This document shows, one piece after another, positions 50,999-64,000 of a stretch of 64,000 nt of DNA. Position 1 is the stretch's first letter, and every line of letters starts with the position of its first letter. The stretch is taken from NCBI RefSeq assembly GCF_003590095.1, contig NC_039502.1:2170001-2234000 (forward strand), written 5' to 3'. A program made the position numbers and the translations under genes. The DNA is from Trichoplusia ni. Lineage: Eukaryota > Arthropoda > Insecta > Lepidoptera > Noctuidae. Under the pieces are notes generated by a model. It was not told the DNA's origin and did not search any database. It saw only the letters and a list, made by a program, of their open reading frames with translations.

Positions 50999-52735
50999 CT
51001 GCGGGGAGGACTCGTCAGGGACACGCACAGGGAATATGTCCACCGTTTATTTCATTTTTTTTACGTACGTTTCAACACGTCGTCACAATAAAATATTAAT
51101 AATTAATGTAAGACTAGAAATATAACTCCTATCGGCTGATGAAATATTGCAAAAGAATAAAATTAATAAAGAAACTCAAGTGTTGAAATCAAACATAAAA
51201 CTGTGTGACACAAACTGTAAATACCGAACGGTGTGTTGGACCGTCCATGCAGTTCAGTGTTACCGCTTTGGGTATATTATACTTATACATATTAAATATA
51301 ATAATATACTTGGTATATGTAATAATAAGAAGCGTTATAGAACACAACTGGCATGCTGTCGGAAGTACCGTTACCAGATCACGGACCGCCCGTGTACCTA
51401 CAAACCGTGCAGCATTCCACTACAGACCCAAAACTTTAGCAAAACTACCACAGTATGCTAAATATTGACTGCTATTATTGAAAGAAACGATCACAATTCC
51501 AATGTATTCAAAGTGTAGAAAGAAAACAATTTAAAGTTTTTAATGCACTAAAATATCAATAACTTGGCAGCCAGTATTAGACATTACTGTAGTTTTACGG
51601 TTATTTTCAACGACCAACCAAAATTTAACAATGCGACCTTAAGAGCGAATAAAAAATTGCAGTATAAATTAATTGAATTAATAAGAAAAAAATATAATTT
51701 TGTCATTGAATACGTAATAGAGTATTAAGTATCCGTTCGCTGCAAAATGAATAAAACAATTTTGAGCTGTTGCTGTTGACCATCGATCTTATAATCGATT
51801 CAGATATATCAGAAAAAATATTGCTGGTCTTTGAAAAATAACCCTTTGTATTAATGTCAACTTACTTTACAAAAACTCTAAACCAAAACAAACAAAATTA
51901 ACTTAGTGCGCCTATTTTTGAAATAATGAAACTTGAAACCATATTTAAAACAGAGAATTTTTGTAAACTAAGTTGGCACTCGTAGGAGAATACTGAAAAT
52001 GTACTTACTGTTCAACCGCAATACTCAACTTACAAAAATATACAACACATCTGCCCACACTGTATGAAGGTTAATGATACCGGGGTAACTGGGACCTCGG
52101 TGCATTGGTGACACTTCATCATGTATGGAAACAGAACAATAGTTTACCAAAATGGTGAGTCATTTATTTAAAACCACATTAAAGTCCTGATAATTGTCAG
52201 ATAGCACCACCCATGTACAGAGTTCACTAGAAACCACAAAACAATTACCCCGCCAGTGCAGACACAAATTAACCGTGGAGTTAGTTGTACACTACAAGCA
52301 AACACGCAACACAGCTACTTGTGGGACGCAAGGACAATGTTCAGAGCTCAGGGTGATCTCGAATGTTCCAGAAACAAGGACACAGAGAGGAAGCTCGAGC
52401 TTTGTCGGCGAGAGGACGTCAAGTACTGACAGGGAAGGTCTGCAGTCGAAGCGATGAGTAGGATCGCTCCCGTTCCATGACTTTATACAAAGTTGAGTGA
52501 TATATTCAGTCTTTATACAAATGTTTATACGCATTAGTATCAAATTTGAATAAGGAAGAGAAGATTATTGTAACGCAAAAAGGAAATTGAGTTGTTTTTA
52601 CAAAATTATTAAATTTTGTAAAGACACTCAATACTGGTTTTGTATTATTATGGGACGCGCGACGAAAGACTTGAATGGTCAAAACAATGGAACAAAGTAG
52701 TATCGCGATGATGTGAGCAGTGAGCGGGTACTGAC
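50999..52735. other. Probable RanBPM intron, no other gene seen
   Basis: AT-rich sequence on the 5' side of the recognised RanBPM exons. No conserved coding segment was seen on either strand. Confidence 0.4.
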
Positions 52736-52830
52736 CTGCGCGGCCCGGGCCCAGCGCGGCCACGCTGTGCGTGACTCCCGGCAAGCCCTTCACCAGCGCC
52801 GGCGCCCGCCCTACAACACGCGCCGCTGTA
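52736..52830 (-). CDS. Possible upstream RanBPM exon (uncertain)
   Basis: On the minus strand an open GC-rich frame reads LVKGLPGVTHSVAALGPGRA and ends in a donor (gcag/gtcagt) at 52736 with phase 1, exactly the phase needed to join the exon at 50998. The residues do not match a part of RanBPM that I know, although the region between its CTLH and CRA domains is variable. The 5' limit is undefined because no good acceptor is seen. Confidence 0.25.
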
Positions 52831-52891
52831 CTGCCGCCGCCGACCTCCCCCTCCCAAACGGATTGCGCGCTAAACGACCGATGTCACAACA

Positions 52892-53080
52892 GTGCTTGTG
52901 CCACACTTGGCGAAGGCGCAATTCTCAATTTTCGACACTTCATCGGTTAGGATACAAGCTGTTTTCACATATTCTCCGAGGGGCGTCCACATTTTTGCTG
53001 CTTTGGCAGAGAAGAAGAAATATGCTGAGCAAGAGCAACTGCAGCCACCAGAGTATTTCTTCTCTCCCATAACCAAATAG
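52892..53080 (+). other. Unrecognised 62-codon open frame
   Basis: Reads through AKAQFSIFDTSSVRIQAVFT to a Lys/Glu/Gln-rich segment and ends PPEYFFSPITK before TAG. The composition looks protein-like rather than random, but I do not recognise it. It may be a remnant of a mobile element or an exon end. The GC-rich DNA that follows (53085-53230) is unexplained. Confidence 0.2.
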
Positions 53081-53598
53081 CATCGAGAACGCGCTGGTTC
53101 TGTGTGGCGACCCCAGCGTCCCCACGATGTAGTGTTCTCGCGGGGCCTACGGGGAGGAGTCGGCGCGGGCCTCCCCCACACTGCGCTACTGTCGCTGGGA
53201 CAGCAGCTGCAGTCTCGCAGTAGCGGGATTGAGATGCAAGTTATTATTCACAATTTAATAACAACATTTCACTAAAACTAACTTTCTTTTAAGAACAATA
53301 TCAACTTGTTATAAAACCATACGATAACCTGCGTCTCATCGTCACTCGACATGCGCAAGCGCTGACTTACGCGAACTATTACCAACTTAACGGAGAAAAA
53401 TAAAAACAAAATATGCATTAGGTGCTGATGAGTGATGTCGAATCTAAATGCAATGTTACATGAGCTGTTAGTTAATAAGCCAATTAAAAATCGACTAACA
53501 CATGCCAATACTTAATGTGTGTTACTTAATGCATCCACGATTTAGTTAACCCGCTAGTATTGTAGTACTGGTTTATTCTGTATAGGAAGCAGGAAGAA

Positions 53599-54598
53599 NN
53601 NNNNNNNNNNNNNNNNNNNNNNNNNNNNNNNNNNNNNNNNNNNNNNNNNNNNNNNNNNNNNNNNNNNNNNNNNNNNNNNNNNNNNNNNNNNNNNNNNNNN
53701 NNNNNNNNNNNNNNNNNNNNNNNNNNNNNNNNNNNNNNNNNNNNNNNNNNNNNNNNNNNNNNNNNNNNNNNNNNNNNNNNNNNNNNNNNNNNNNNNNNNN
53801 NNNNNNNNNNNNNNNNNNNNNNNNNNNNNNNNNNNNNNNNNNNNNNNNNNNNNNNNNNNNNNNNNNNNNNNNNNNNNNNNNNNNNNNNNNNNNNNNNNNN
53901 NNNNNNNNNNNNNNNNNNNNNNNNNNNNNNNNNNNNNNNNNNNNNNNNNNNNNNNNNNNNNNNNNNNNNNNNNNNNNNNNNNNNNNNNNNNNNNNNNNNN
54001 NNNNNNNNNNNNNNNNNNNNNNNNNNNNNNNNNNNNNNNNNNNNNNNNNNNNNNNNNNNNNNNNNNNNNNNNNNNNNNNNNNNNNNNNNNNNNNNNNNNN
54101 NNNNNNNNNNNNNNNNNNNNNNNNNNNNNNNNNNNNNNNNNNNNNNNNNNNNNNNNNNNNNNNNNNNNNNNNNNNNNNNNNNNNNNNNNNNNNNNNNNNN
54201 NNNNNNNNNNNNNNNNNNNNNNNNNNNNNNNNNNNNNNNNNNNNNNNNNNNNNNNNNNNNNNNNNNNNNNNNNNNNNNNNNNNNNNNNNNNNNNNNNNNN
54301 NNNNNNNNNNNNNNNNNNNNNNNNNNNNNNNNNNNNNNNNNNNNNNNNNNNNNNNNNNNNNNNNNNNNNNNNNNNNNNNNNNNNNNNNNNNNNNNNNNNN
54401 NNNNNNNNNNNNNNNNNNNNNNNNNNNNNNNNNNNNNNNNNNNNNNNNNNNNNNNNNNNNNNNNNNNNNNNNNNNNNNNNNNNNNNNNNNNNNNNNNNNN
54501 NNNNNNNNNNNNNNNNNNNNNNNNNNNNNNNNNNNNNNNNNNNNNNNNNNNNNNNNNNNNNNNNNNNNNNNNNNNNNNNNNNNNNNNNNNNNNNNNNN
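53599..54598. other. Assembly gap (1000 N)
   Basis: Exactly 1000 consecutive N, the usual placeholder length for a gap of unknown size. It may contain RanBPM upstream exons. Confidence 0.99.
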
Positions 54599-54850
54599 TA
54601 GCGAACATGTCTAAATAAAATTTTAAATGTTAATATAAGAAGCCGAAGTAGCTCGTTGGAGCACTTTCGCGTATTAATTAAGAGCCCACACTCATGTGTA
54701 CAGTTGGAAGCCTTTGACTCAGTATTTAACAGTAGTTGAATACCTTACATTATGCAACAGGGCTTGACAAGGCTACAATTAATTTGCTTTGTTTAATAAG
54801 TATGCTTAAAGAGGAAAAATGATTACCGAAATGTTATCATCCCACAAGAC

Positions 54851-54876
54851 TCCAATATAGTTGGGAAAAGGCTAGG
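54851..54876 (-). repeat. Fragment of the 47163-47530 repeat
   Basis: 'atagttgggaaaaggctagg' is the reverse complement of the start of the repeat at 47.18 kb. Confidence 0.6.
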
Positions 54877-56007
54877 CCGATAGACGAGATCAATAACACA
54901 TAGAATTTACGAGTGAGAATATCAATCTGTACACGTGCTCTCAGTTTTATTATATGCTAAAGCTGGATAATTTTAAAACAAGGCCAATGGGTTATGTTAA
55001 CGACCTCCGACTAAATAGTAAGGACCGTTTAAATTCAATACCATAAATTATGGGACGCGCGAACGGCGAGCGGCGTAGTCACACCAACAACAATGCAGGG
55101 CACACGAGCTTGTACCAGCAAACAAAACTAAACTTAAAACAAAGACTTTACGGCACACATTTGAATGGTGTTGGTTTATATCGTGAAAAACGATTAGTCT
55201 ATCACAAGGCCAAACACTTGAAACGATACCACGCTATAATATAACGTTTGTCGCAAACACACCAACGCTTGGTAACAAACACGTGGAACAATGGCCAACG
55301 GACGTGTTACTCTACGAAGTTAAATGTGCTGCTCTATTGTGGTTGTGATTCGCGCTAATGAACATATCGAATCATGAGATAAATATAAAAGCGGTAACGA
55401 GACCCGCGTCGGGCGCTGGCTCTGGAAAGAGCCCGTTATCAGCCAAACTAAGTGCGATAGCTGACACATCCACTAATATTGTAGGCCCCCAGTAGCGGGC
55501 AAGAAACTGTGGTTTCTATCTCAGCGAAAAGGTCAAAAGAAGATATGGAAATTGGGCGCGTATTATTCTCAGAATTATAATCAATTACCGATTTAAAATA
55601 AAAAGAGAAGAGGAATAGCCTCTTCATATTACAAGTTGCCATGGTCCCCTTCCAAAAGATTTGCTAGATAACATTCGACCAATCGTCTCTCATTGTAGCA
55701 CACGCACGCACACACGGAGGCCCCTGCGCGTACGCACGGGAACAACAACACAGGTTAACGAACCGCTACGTCACGTGTTTACACAACAACGCGGAGATAA
55801 AACCACTGGATATTGTGTGGGACGAACGACTCATACTATTCAGTCTTAACAGGAGCATGAGCTACGGTATAAAAAAACAAACCGTAATTACTCATCCCAT
55901 TTTACAAATATAAAATAAGTAATTATGGTCATCGCAGGGAGTCAGCGCGGGCAGTAGCCACTTGTTAAATAATACTGATGACAATACGTGACTGCTCACT
56001 TGCGGTG

Positions 56008-56068
56008 TAAGTAATTTTTGACGTGGGAGGAAGCCTAAATGGCTTCCTCCCACGTCAAAAATTACTTA
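56008..56068. repeat. Perfect 28-bp inverted repeat with 5-nt loop
   Basis: Arms 56008-56035 and 56041-56068 are exactly complementary, separated by 'taaat'. The arm begins 'taagtaatttttgacgtggg'. No mismatch or bulge is present, so the arms are young, under conversion, or an artefact. There is no poly-T terminator or host gene. Confidence 0.9.
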
Positions 56069-59000
56069 TATTATACTTACTTATACTATTTAAAAAACAA
56101 CAAAAAGATGCAACTTCATTAGAAGCATTGATCAGCATTAACGGTAACAACAATTGTTCAATCAATAGAGCGTACAATCCTATGATAAAAAATCAAATGA
56201 CATAATAATAAATTAACATGAGAGGTTATGATCCGATCACAAACAACACTTAATTAATTTACTACAAATTTCAATGTTCCAGATGTTTTAATAATACACG
56301 CATAATATAGTACGAAATAAATAAATACTACGCAGCAGCGCACTACGCCCACTGGGAACTACGCAGTGACATGAAGTACCACGACTGGTTCCTCGCTAGA
56401 ATGTGTTTAAAATTGAAACAGGTATTTTGATATTAGTAGTTTTAGTTATTCAAATAATATTTTTTTGACGCACACGCTTCACCATAGCCTAAACTTCTAT
56501 GACGATAAAGAATATTGACCTTTAATAGGGTACTGGATTTATAACATGCAAAAGTTAAGCATAAGAATCAACTGAGACAGCACCATGATAGGGCTTTCAA
56601 GGGCTAGTCACCATTGTTATTGGCTGTGTTGGCATTGTTGGTGTTTCGTTCAGCTGGTCGGTCAAACATTCGACAAATGTCAAGGCGTTCGCGAGGTCGA
56701 CTCACTCGCGTTTTCGACAAACAAAGATCCAGAATCATCTAACCAAGTTAATTATATCGAATTTTTAAACGACTATGAAATAGTGAGTCGAGTTCCCGTG
56801 TTTTAATTCGGTATTCATTCGAAGTTACGATTCTTTTAAAATCGAAATATGGAACTTGAGAACTTTACACGACCACCTGCTCGCGTCTCAGATAGTTGTC
56901 AGGTATTCGCCTCGTTCTATTTAGTTATGTGGGCCACACCTAATTGTGAATTTGAGGAAACGAGCGGGGCACGCGTCGCGCCGTCCGCGTCATTTGGCTG
57001 TGGGAACAATGGAGAGCTAGAGGATAAATAGCAGTGGCTCGCGGAGCGCTGCGAGGAGAGTGCGGACCAAATTAGCCGCAATCGTTAGCGGACCGTTGCC
57101 CCCGGCTGCAGGTGGCTAGCGCTGCATCCACTCGCACTGACTCACGCACTTGGACGAGATACTGTTTATAACCACAGATTACTACTCTCGATTTATTTCC
57201 TACATTAGCGGCACGCACACATGCGCAACGTGTGCACATAAAACATATAACGAGTTCAGAAGGGGACTCCTGCAGTAGTAAGTTGGAAATAGTAAACATA
57301 CGCATGTATGAGTCAGCCAACTGTTAAGTGCTGACATTTGGGTGTCAGTATATCAGAAAGCTCCGTGAGTCGCTCCTTGTATTGAGACATTCCCGTCCCG
57401 GGACGTTACGCATCAAGGAGCCGGGAGTGCTCTCATGCTCAACATATTCGGTATTATCTGGGTTCTTCATTGGTATTTTACGCACCATACTTACAAACGA
57501 GTAAGCAATAAAAAGTCAAAGTATGCGACATACGTGTCATACAACATTTTTGTCTTACTTGCTACCCTAATTGCAAGATTATAAAGTTTATTAAACTGCC
57601 AAAGCCGATACATTGAAATGATTAAGTGCATGAAACACACACATTAGTCAGCATGCAAATATCAGTATCAGGAAGTAGTAAATAGCCACGACGTATGCAA
57701 CTAGTAACAATAACTCACCGTCATTATTATCATATTAGTTCGCAGCAGTGAGTCCACAGCTGAACGTGAGTTACACTGCATTATGCCGAACCGTTAACTT
57801 TTCGATCGTTGTATGGATATAGGAAATACTAAAAACGAAGCATTCTAGTTACTTAATAGATGCAGCAGTGAAAAGGGAGAACCATGTTAGAAATAAATGA
57901 CAAGTATAAGATAAGTATCACATTTCTATCTGCCGTATACAACTTCTGAAGCTGGTTAGAACTAGAAACAAAATAAATAAACAAAAAATACAATATCCCT
58001 ACAGATTTTTATGATAACGTGCACTATGACAGTCATCCCGGAAAACAAAGTTCTCTAAATACGTGTAGGATCCGATAAGCACCGACCGACATGTGCTCCG
58101 CTCGATAACGTGTCACCGACGTTTAATAAATCTGTAAGCTCGAGTGTGATGCACATGACCTGATCGGTAACGTATGGCAAAGCACATGTCGACGACAGAA
58201 GGAAAGCACACAGAGATTAGGACACGAGTCTCCCGAGAGAGTTACAAAACACACACGATGCGGCGCGCCCTTGCTAACAAACAGGCCAGCAGCTCCGGCG
58301 CTCACTCCTCGCCACGCCTAGGCGCCTGCACGCTGTACGGCGAAACGCGATCCATGTCGCATGTCATTAAAACTATTATAAGTGTCTTGTACTAGCCCTG
58401 TTTATTAGCAAGACGCCTGACCGCAACTATAATGTTGGTATGAATGTGTTGACGTACGATACATCCAGAGGCGTAAGTGGAGGTAGGGCAGGTGGGGTCG
58501 GCGGCCCGGGCCCTGCGTCCCACCTTACAACAAATAGAGAAAACATCCATGTCCATTAAATCGATCCACAATCGGACCCCATACACACCACTTACGCTTC
58601 TGGCTGCTCGGCGAGGCGGCGAGCGCCGCTAGCTGGCGCGGGCCCGGCAATCCGGCTTATCTACGTTATAGTGCGCGCTAACGCCGGCTCAGCTTCCGCG
58701 ACTACAAAGCTGCGGCAGCAATGATACGTGTGCTCGCGTGAACGTCTCATGCAAGGTCCTGACTACCGGCACACGAGCGTTAAGAGCATAGTGGTGCTAT
58801 GGAGCCGAATTATTTCTATGCTATGAATTACTTCTAAGAGTTAACACTATGATTAAACTAAGCCTTATCAAAGCAATCAATATGTATAGATAAAATTAAA
58901 TTCAATATAATAGCAATTATGACTATATCGTGTCAAAACGTCCTATTTATACAGCAATGACTACAAACAGAGGCCTTCAGAGAATAATAATAATAATCGG

Positions 59001-60959
59001 GCCAAGTGAAGGTCTCCCCCTCGTCGCAGAGTATTATGAAGAATCAAATTATGTTATTAAATGGGTGTTATCCAAACTGTTCTCAAATAATCCTAAATCA
59101 TATTTTGATGCAGAATAACTTATTATAAACCTTCATTATATCTAAATGGTCAAGTCAAGTCAAGAAAGGACACTATGTAGCAAGTCCCTAAAATAAATAC
59201 ACGGACACTGACAAAACAAGACAATTGTGGTAGAAAGTTTTATTATATCCATAAAAACTTCGTAAACAGGATTACGACAAATTAACATATAACGAGCAGG
59301 TATCAGACTAAAGTAAAGGCCCGCGAAGATTTTCCTCAATCATTTTGTTTACAGTAACAATGCACGCGAACCGTACTTAACAGAGATATTAAACAGGCAG
59401 AACGTTCTACACAAAGTTATGAAAATGAATACGCTAACCATAACAGTAACTCAACAATACATATTAAAACATAAATCAATTAATTCGATGAACTTGAACA
59501 CGAACCCAATGTTAAGGTTTATAATAATAAATATGAATAATTTAATTACAATTCGTTAAAAAACCTGGGGCCCAAATAAACAAGCTGGCATATGTTGCAA
59601 ATAAAACATGGAGCAGTCGACGGTTGTGATGTCGAAAATTGAATATTAGGTAGTAAGAAAAAAACTATTTTTTAATGCATTTATTGCAAAGGTATCGTTC
59701 GACGTGAGCGTGGAAACAATTAGCGCGTGTAGCGGTTGGCAAGCGGCTGGCGGCGCGGCTCGCGGCCTCGCTACCGCTACATCCGAGCGATTATTTCAAA
59801 TTAAATTAACTCCAATACGTGTTTCGACACAAATCCCATCCACGCCACCTTAACGCACACGTTGGTGTTCAACATATCCTCCCACGGTTAACTTATAATG
59901 GCATTTTGACATCTAACCAATAAAAGTCAGTAACTAGGGGATTCGTGATCAATGAAAGATAACATAATAAACACAACGTTAAAGCTTGTAAAGGTTCATT
60001 TACAGGCAACCGTTTATGACGGCTGTCTAATCATATTATTCTTCTTGAAGGTTGTAAATTTGTGTTTCAAGAGGGTTGCCACTTTGCCAATTAATGTTTA
60101 GGATTGCTATATCTAATATTTGAGTAGACTTCAAGCACTGCTAATAAGCAGGTGCTTGCAATATGCGGACGCATTATTATTGTAATTTACCCAACAGGGT
60201 GCTGCTAAAAGGGGCGCGGACAGGACTCGTTACTTCCAGGGACATTAGAGTATAGCTGCTATCAAACTAAATAAGTAGTAAGAGTCTGGTTTCAAATAAT
60301 ATCTTTGCTTAACAATCATAGAATCGCACACGAAACTGAATTACAATATATTATACTAGTTAAGTCAAATTTAGCTATAGATACGAATACGCTTGGCATG
60401 CTTAATAAAAGTCACGACACAATCAAGTTAAAGCTATTCGCACATAGACTGGTGAAGGAAATCAAATATTCCCACAGCTTGTTTTGAAACCACGAACGAA
60501 AGCAATCGTGTTCGACCGATGCTGAATTAACAATGAAGTACACTGCTCTCGTAGGAATCTGTGAGGTAATGCAACTATACCACTCTTTAATAGCGAATAG
60601 GACCCGCAACAATATAAATAAAAAACAAAGGCAGCTCATAAAGTGAGGCCCATCAAAATGTTCTACTAGAGTTGAAACCCCTCTATGAAGTTAAACTGAT
60701 TTTAATAAAAATGACATTATTCCGCGGCTTGCCCACAAGAACCATAGTGACCCGGTGACCCAATTCTCTCGATTGTTCTCGCCGACTGCGCGGCAGATAA
60801 GCAGAGATTGTATTCCATAATATTGTTCTATGCTCTCCCATACTTTCAATACACGAAAACAACACATCACGTCCAGGTACTTATATATTACTTATTAGCG
60901 AAGTAAACATCATTGCTACTTCAGTGCAGATACGTTTTGACGGTAAACTAACCAAAGAG

Positions 60960-60986
60960 AATGCAGTACCAAATGCGTACTGCATT
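60960..60986. repeat. Small perfect hairpin
   Basis: Ten-base arms 'aatgcagtac' and 'gtactgcatt' around a 7-base loop. This could easily be chance. Confidence 0.6.
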
Positions 60987-63900
60987 GCTCATAATCTTTA
61001 TATTTACTGTGATTTCGCTTTACTGCTATGCCTGACAATTGCCTGTGACGTGACGAACTAGGTTTAACTTGCACACTCTCTGGTTTCCTTACCCTTCGCA
61101 AAAATTGTATTGTCGCTATTATTTGTTTTGCATCTTCTCTCGTTGACAGTTGCGGTTCGAAATCATGTTTCATGTTTACATTTTAAAATACATAAGTGTA
61201 AATCATAGATACCATGCTTATATAGTGAGTTCATGCGGATAACTATAATACACGTAATTCTATAACAATTTAAATGTATGCTTCTGTGAAAAATGGACAC
61301 CAACATGCTGTGAAGAATAAAATCTTATCTAAAATCTAAGGTTTGCAAAAAATAAATAAAAGAAAACATTAAAATAAATTATATATTAAATGGAAGGATA
61401 CCAGCATTTTACGTAAGTAGGCAGAGTAAGTTGTATGTTCATACATATTTAATGTAGCGAGGGCGAACGGCTGCTGAGAAACATTAGCTGGACCAGGTGA
61501 ATTTTAGCAATACCTAAACCTTGTGCGTCAGTCTCAAACCCAAAACCCACAATGAAACCGAGTATCTACTCTGTTTATATCCTGCAGTATATGCTGAGAA
61601 AAAGACGGTACTGTGTAATTGGGTATAAATACAGGAAAAAGGTGGCTTTGGAAAATCTGAGAATGAACAAGAAATTTTAAGGCTTAACATCTCTACAGCT
61701 CAAGAGAGCCCAGATACATCACCATCAACTTCTACCGCTTGACAAACGGCTCCACGGGAGGTTTTCCTGCCCATCAACTTATATTGATATTTGCTCGGAA
61801 AGTATTTTCAAATATTTGGATGCAGCACTTTCGCGAACCCCGCGGCGTTCACGTTAAAGACTCGGCTTAATGTCGCTTTCCATTATCATTCACTGCCTTA
61901 TACAACGGAACCTTTTGTATTCCCTTGATAAAGTCTTCAAGTCTCAAAGTTTAACTTGTTCTTAACAAACTTTATTTATAAGCATTTACTGCGAATATCT
62001 TTTCTGTTGGCAATTTTCACTACGAGTTTTTTTCGTTATTCAAAATTTAAAGGATTAATAATTTTCGTAAACAATCTAATGTGAGCAAAATAAAATTTAT
62101 CCTTTTTTCAAGGAAATTTGCTTAAGATATAATTGTGTTTAGATAAGCAGCATGGTAACTGATGAAGTTCCCTTGTCGCGTGCCTCGGAGACGAGCTCGT
62201 CGCCGTCAATTTATACAGGGTTCGAGCTCGCGCTGGCGTGTCGCGTGCCCAGGAGAGATCGCTTACCCACTGCTGCCTCTAATCATAAGTTTGTTACCAG
62301 TGGCATGGCTAAAACCCATTGGATTTGCATTACACCCTAACCTTTACTGTTTTCAAGGTATTCACAAATATGTATTAAGTTTTCCGGGCTATGTATTTGC
62401 GAATTCTTTGCATGCTAAAATTATAAGAAAACATACAAAAGTATGATTTTTTATCCTCAATAATACTTAAAGAGACTAGTAACTGGTATTAGGTACAATA
62501 TTAAATACAATTTTAAGTACAATATTGCTGATCAGTGATCACAAAGCATAATGGATGACGTTTGCATAAATATGCCGGTTTCGCGTAGCAACACGTGCAC
62601 ACACGGACATATTAGATCCAATGCCGGTGTCGCAACACCTGGCCTGAGCCAAGGAGAACGCTCCAGTTACAGAAACATTATATTCTATTATTTCATCACT
62701 ATTACTTGTCAATAATATTACAATACTACAATATCCATTAACATCAATAAAAAAGTCAACATCAATATAAAAAATAAGTTTCTACGAAAAAGCAAAAAAG
62801 CGAGTTTTAAAAGAATTGGATAATACGAGGGGTCTATTTATAAAACAAGTTTATGAAAAGTGATGGCTTGTTTCATAACGCCAACCCCAAAATTCTAGCC
62901 GAATCGAAACAACAAGAATTTTTTTCAAACAATTTCACAATAACAATTTCAGGAATTCGTGGTTTTTGTTGTTTTCGTGCTAGGATCGAATTACATCCAA
63001 AAAAGTAAAACACGTAATGAATCAGGCAATAATAAAAATAAATGGTATTACTACGATAGCTACATATTAACTACTGGTGGATGGGTAATCCGGGACAACA
63101 TGACAATTGAACCTCTACGATCACAAGGGGCTTAATGGGGCGGTTGGTATTGAAGGACCACGGATGGAACGCAGGTGCCTACCACACAATTAATTACAGG
63201 AAACATATCAAATATAAATAGAGCATAATACAATAATACATGCTTTATAAAACTACAAGTTTACTTTGTTACACAAGTAAAGTGAATAAAAACTTACTTA
63301 ATGTAACTTCATGATTTGGTTCCATTGGCGAGACATGAAACAATACGAATAAAGAAGTTGGGCGGTGGAAACATATTCAATTCACCAAATTATCATGACC
63401 CTAAACTTAATTAAACAATACAATGTGACGTTTAAATAACAGTGGCCTGTCAATGTAGAAAAATAATCTTTTACAAAGTATCTATGCATATGATGCAAGA
63501 ATTAGCGTAATATGAAGCTTGGTAGTAATTAGCAATGAGTGCGATGCAAGTAGCATCGCATGCAACGAACTTGACCCGCCGCTGGCTATGTTTGTGCTAC
63601 TTCGATTACACTGACTAATTTTGGCACCGATAAACAACGTGATAAGAACATTCTGAACTCTTTCATCCAGACGCTTCTGGCGATAATATGCCCAACAAAG
63701 ACATATTGACTTAAAGCTAATGTTCTAAATTTATAATTTAAGTAACTGAAAATATCACAAATATCTTGAGACACAAAGAAAACTTATCTTCTCATTTGAT
63801 CAAAAAAAGGTTTTTGATGCGATCAGTATCAGTATGCTCTTTATCATCATCTGCTCCGACTAGTTAGATATAGTTTTAGAGATAAAAGGCCAGAAAAGCA

Positions 63901-64000
63901 AAAGTAAACATTTCTAGTGCGGAATCGGAGGCCATAGATAACAAGCGTGTAGTTTCAAACGTCCCTTTCATCGCATCGTGGGCAGGCGAGGGTGACATTT

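Larger units (their letters stand above)
54599..64000. other. 9.4 kb without a recognised gene
   Basis: Short open frames only, none with a recognisable domain. It contains a repeat fragment (54851-54876), the perfect hairpin (56008-56068), a smaller hairpin (60960-60986) and scattered GC-rich patches (for example 58480-58720 and 59740-59790) that could be promoters or untranslated exons of genes outside the window. Confidence 0.45.

Noticed and set aside
53526..54608. 360-codon open frame
   Set aside because: It is almost entirely unknown bases from the 1000-N gap.
60960..60986. 10-bp hairpin as a possible small-RNA gene
   Set aside because: The stem is short and of a size expected by chance in this much sequence. 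There is no further structure around it.

Overview
The window looks like nuclear DNA of a moth or butterfly. It is AT-rich, its genes carry introns, and it contains dispersed repeats I associate with Lepidoptera: tRNA-derived SINEs, a repeat ending in a 'gacgaagtcgcgggcaacag'-like sequence, and non-LTR retrotransposon 3' ends. One scaffold gap of exactly 1000 N lies at 53599-54598.

The main content is a tandem, same-strand array of four carboxyl/cholinesterase (CCE) genes: A (6560-9130), B (11361-13959), C (25079-30082) and D (38648-42606). All four have three coding exons: a short signal-peptide exon ending in RFQ, one large exon of about 1.27 kb holding the whole catalytic core, and a short C-terminal exon. 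Intron phases are the same throughout (0, then 2). Predicted proteins are 543-556 residues. Each has an N-terminal signal peptide, an oxyanion-hole HGG motif and a complete Ser-Glu-His triad. None has an ER-retention tail, so all four look like secreted esterases. A and B are recent duplicates: their exons 2 and 3 are the same length, and their candidate promoters/5' leaders and intron 1 share sequence blocks. C and D are older. D is the most divergent, with GHSAG in place of GESAG and a cysteine-containing tail that replaces the usual C-terminal motif.

Between and around the esterases are long non-coding stretches with repeats: a 5'-truncated non-LTR reverse transcriptase (18.1-19.8 kb), SINEs on both strands, three copies of one interspersed repeat, a foldback element with 24-bp inverted ends (48.1-48.5 kb), and an irregular cluster of TTCGTAGCAAAT-like units (32.0-32.4 kb).

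On the right, on the minus strand, are the last three coding exons of a RanBPM (RanBP9/10-type) gene (50461-50998), facing the esterase array. Its upstream exons are not recognisable here and may lie in the gap or beyond the window. From 54.6 to 64 kb I see no convincing gene. The notable item there is a perfect 28-bp inverted repeat with a 5-nt loop at 56008-56068.

I found no wholly new multi-gene system. The points most worth following are the duplicated promoter/intron blocks, the signs of gene conversion in the array, the altered esterase D, the TTCGTAGCAAAT cluster and the perfect hairpin.
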